Assembly (NCBI GenBank): GCA_018064575.1 | Contig: JAGHUZ010000250.1 | Location: 1-9,068 of the forward strand | Direction: 5' to 3' | DNA: 9,068 bases | DNA from: Candidatus Minthomonas equi | GTDB lineage: Bacteria; Bacteroidota; Bacteroidia; Bacteroidales; UBA932 | The notes under the pieces: generated by a model | Told to the model about the DNA's origin: nothing | The model's input: only the letters and a program-made list of their open reading frames with translations | Databases searched by the model: none | Program-made: the position numbers and the translations under genes | Shown here: positions 7,861 to 9,068 of the stretch, piece after piece | Layout: each line of letters opens with the position of its first letter | Numbering within the stretch: position 1 is the first letter of the stretch

Positions 7861-8892
7861 TCAGTCAGTAAGCTCCGTGAGTTTTTCCCTTATGATGGTT
7901 TCGATTTCTTCAGCCAGTTCAGGATTATCAAGGAAAAGTTTCCTGACACCTTCACGTCCCTGGGCAAGTTTCTGGTCATTGTAACTGAACCAGGAACCGC
8001 TCTTGTGAATAATGTCCAAATCTACGCCCATATCTATGATTTCCCCGACTTTCGAGATACCTTCACCGAATACGATATCGAATTCAGCCTTGCGGAACGG
8101 AGGCGCCATCTTGTTTTTCACGATTTTGGCTCTTGTACGGTTACCTGTAGCATCATCACCGTCTTTCAGCTGAGTCACCTTCCTGACATCGATGCGAACC
8201 GAGGCGTAGAATTTGAGAGCATTTCCTCCTGTGGTGGTTTCAGGATTACCGAACATTATTCCTATTTTCTCACGAAGCTGATTTATGAAAATGCAACAGG
8301 TATTGGTCCTGGATATATTGGCAGTAAGTTTTCGCAGAGCCTGACTCATAAGTCTGGCCTGAAGACCGACCTTGTTATCCCCCATTTCACCCTCTATCTC
8401 CGCTTTCGGAGTCAGAGCCGCGACAGAGTCTATGACGATGATATCGATGGCTCCGGAACGAATCAGGTTATCCGCGATTTCGAGAGCCTGTTCACCGCTG
8501 TCCGGCTGCGATATGAGAAGGGTATCCACATTGACACCCAGATTCTTGGCATAAGTACGGTCGAATGCATGTTCAGCATCGATGATGGCCGCGATTCCAC
8601 CCGACTTCTGTGCTTCCGCTATGGCGTGAATCGCCAGAGTAGTCTCTCCACTGGACTCCGGTCCATATATTTCGATTATTCTCCCCCGGGGATACCCGCC
8701 TATTCCCAAGGCGTGGTCAAGTCCTATCGAGCCGGATGAAATCACTGAAACGTCTGCATCCGGTCTGTCACCCAATTTCATAATCGTACCTTTCCCGAAA
8801 TCCTTTTCTATCTTGTCCAAAGTGGCCTGGAGGGCTTTCAACTTCGCTGCATTGATGCTCTGGGCATCCTGTTCTACTACTTCTTTAGCCAT
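7861..8892 (-). CDS. recA: RecA recombinase with Lys-to-Glu change in the Walker A motif
   Basis: RecA forms ATP-dependent filaments on single-stranded DNA and drives homologous strand exchange. This copy is full length (343 residues; E. coli has 353) and aligns with E. coli at a constant offset of 11 through the core. Walker A is GPESSGETT (77-85): E83 replaces the lysine equivalent to E. coli K72. The GAG codon at 8646-8644 is one transition from AAG. Other key residues are kept: E107 in DAEHA (E96), D155 in VIDSVAAL (D144), Q205 in INQLREKIG (Q194), loop L2 [15 protein letters not shown] (214-228), and K259 and K261 in VKNK (K248, K250). A C-terminal domain follows from about 280, with a shorter acidic tail than E. 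coli. The start lacks a Shine-Dalgarno site and follows an AT-rich leader. It is the first gene of the collinear series. Confidence 0.97.
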   Translation of the reverse strand: MAKEVVEQDAQSINAAKLKALQATLDKIEKDFGKGTIMKLGDRPDADVSVISSGSIGLDHALGIGGYPRGRIIEIYGPESSGETTLAIHAIAEAQKSGGIAAIIDAEHAFDRTYAKNLGVNVDTLLISQPDSGEQALEIADNLIRSGAIDIIVIDSVAALTPKAEIEGEMGDNKVGLQARLMSQALRKLTANISRTNTCCIFINQLREKIGIMFGNPETTTGGNALKFYASVRIDVRKVTQLKDGDDATGNRTRAKIVKNKMAPPFRKAEFDIVFGEGISKVGEIIDMGVDLDIIHKSGSWFSYNDQKLAQGREGVRKLFLDNPELAEEIETIIREKLTELTD

Positions 8893-8922
8893 ATTGATAA
8901 AATTTAACTGTTTAATGTTCTA

Positions 8923-8930
8923 CAAAGATA
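8923..8930 (-). promoter_or_regulatory. Probable recA promoter, Bacteroidota -7 element (TATCTTTG)
   Basis: On the minus strand 8930-8923 reads TATCTTTG, an exact match to the TAnnTTTG -7 consensus of Bacteroidota primary sigma promoters. Transcription would begin a few bases downstream and give a leader of roughly 25 nt before the recA ATG. A TTTG at 8948-8945 is only 14 nt upstream, closer than the roughly 20 nt expected for the -33 element, so the -33 match is poor. This is the only good promoter candidate I see for the whole gene series. Confidence 0.6.
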
Positions 8931-8938
8931 ATCTTTTG
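8923..8938. repeat. Imperfect inverted repeat over the recA -7 element
   Basis: On the plus strand CAAAGAT (8923-8929) is followed, after one base, by ATCTTTTG (8931-8938), which is its reverse complement with one extra T. The repeat covers the -7 element, where a repressor could block transcription. It is short and AT-rich, so chance is a serious alternative. Confidence 0.3.
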
Positions 8939-8992
8939 AGAAAACAAATTATGTCACGAAAGTAAAAAAAAATCAAATGTCCGAAGGCAAAC

Positions 8993-9022
8993 AAAAAAAA
9001 CCGAGCCTGCCGCCAGGTCCGG
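8993..9022 (-). terminator. Rho-independent terminator of the gene upstream of recA
   Basis: Plus-strand CCGAGCCTG (9001-9009) can pair with CAGGTCCGG (9014-9022) around a four-base loop, with one mismatch and one G-T pair. Read on the minus strand, the hairpin is followed by eight T (9000-8993) and then GTTTG, the classic form. A run of A precedes the stem, extending the pairing. It should end transcription of an off-window minus-strand gene, insulating recA. A weaker T-rich tract on the other side means some two-way activity is possible. Confidence 0.75.
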
Positions 9023-9068
9023 TGTCTTTTTCTTCGAGAATCAGAAACTTAGAATCTATCTTCAGATG

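Noticed and set aside
8005..8739. 244-codon open frame on the plus strand
   Set aside because: It lies entirely opposite recA, has no recognisable motifs, and is explained by codon bias of the real gene.
8893..9000. LexA-type SOS box upstream of recA
   Set aside because: Reading both strands I found no CTGT-N8-ACAG or GAAC-N4-GTTC type site.
9049..9068. Possible last codons of an upstream minus-strand gene (SEDRF then TAA at 9051-9049)
   Set aside because: The stop fits well 26 bases before the terminator stem, but five codons are too few to support a gene call.

Overview
The window looks like a piece of a Bacteroidota chromosome, most likely order Bacteroidales. The evidence is the gene content (a GH57, GT4 and debranching-enzyme glycogen cluster of the type seen in Bacteroides relatives), a TAnnTTTG-type promoter before recA, and weak or absent Shine-Dalgarno sites on several genes. 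I cannot name the genus.

All eight genes lie on the minus strand and are read from right to left. At the right edge (8893-9068) are a hairpin terminator for an off-window gene and a probable recA promoter. Then follow recA (8892-7861), a chorismatase-like double-Rid protein (7859-6858), both subunits of exonuclease VII (xseA 6850-5663, xseB 5650-5408), a GH13_8-type glycogen branching enzyme (5406-3436), an amylo-alpha-1,6-glucosidase-type debranching enzyme (3420-1489), a GT4 glycogen-synthase-like glycosyltransferase (1467-181), and the first 49 codons of a GH57 alpha-glucan enzyme (149 to the left edge). Gaps between genes are 1, 7, 12, 1, 15, 21 and 31 nt, and I see no internal terminator. 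A single long transcript is therefore plausible, joining homologous recombination and DNA-end processing (RecA, ExoVII) to storage alpha-glucan metabolism (branching, debranching, chain transfer, GH57).

Two observations stand out. RecA carries Glu instead of the invariant Walker A lysine (residue 83, equivalent to E. coli K72), although every other catalytic and DNA-contact residue I checked is intact. The debranching enzyme is full length but departs from the family at three active-site motifs. The Rid/chorismatase-like gene inserted between recA and xseA has no obvious pathway partner nearby. I found no CRISPR array, insertion sequence, tRNA or rRNA, and no intergenic stretch over 300 bases.
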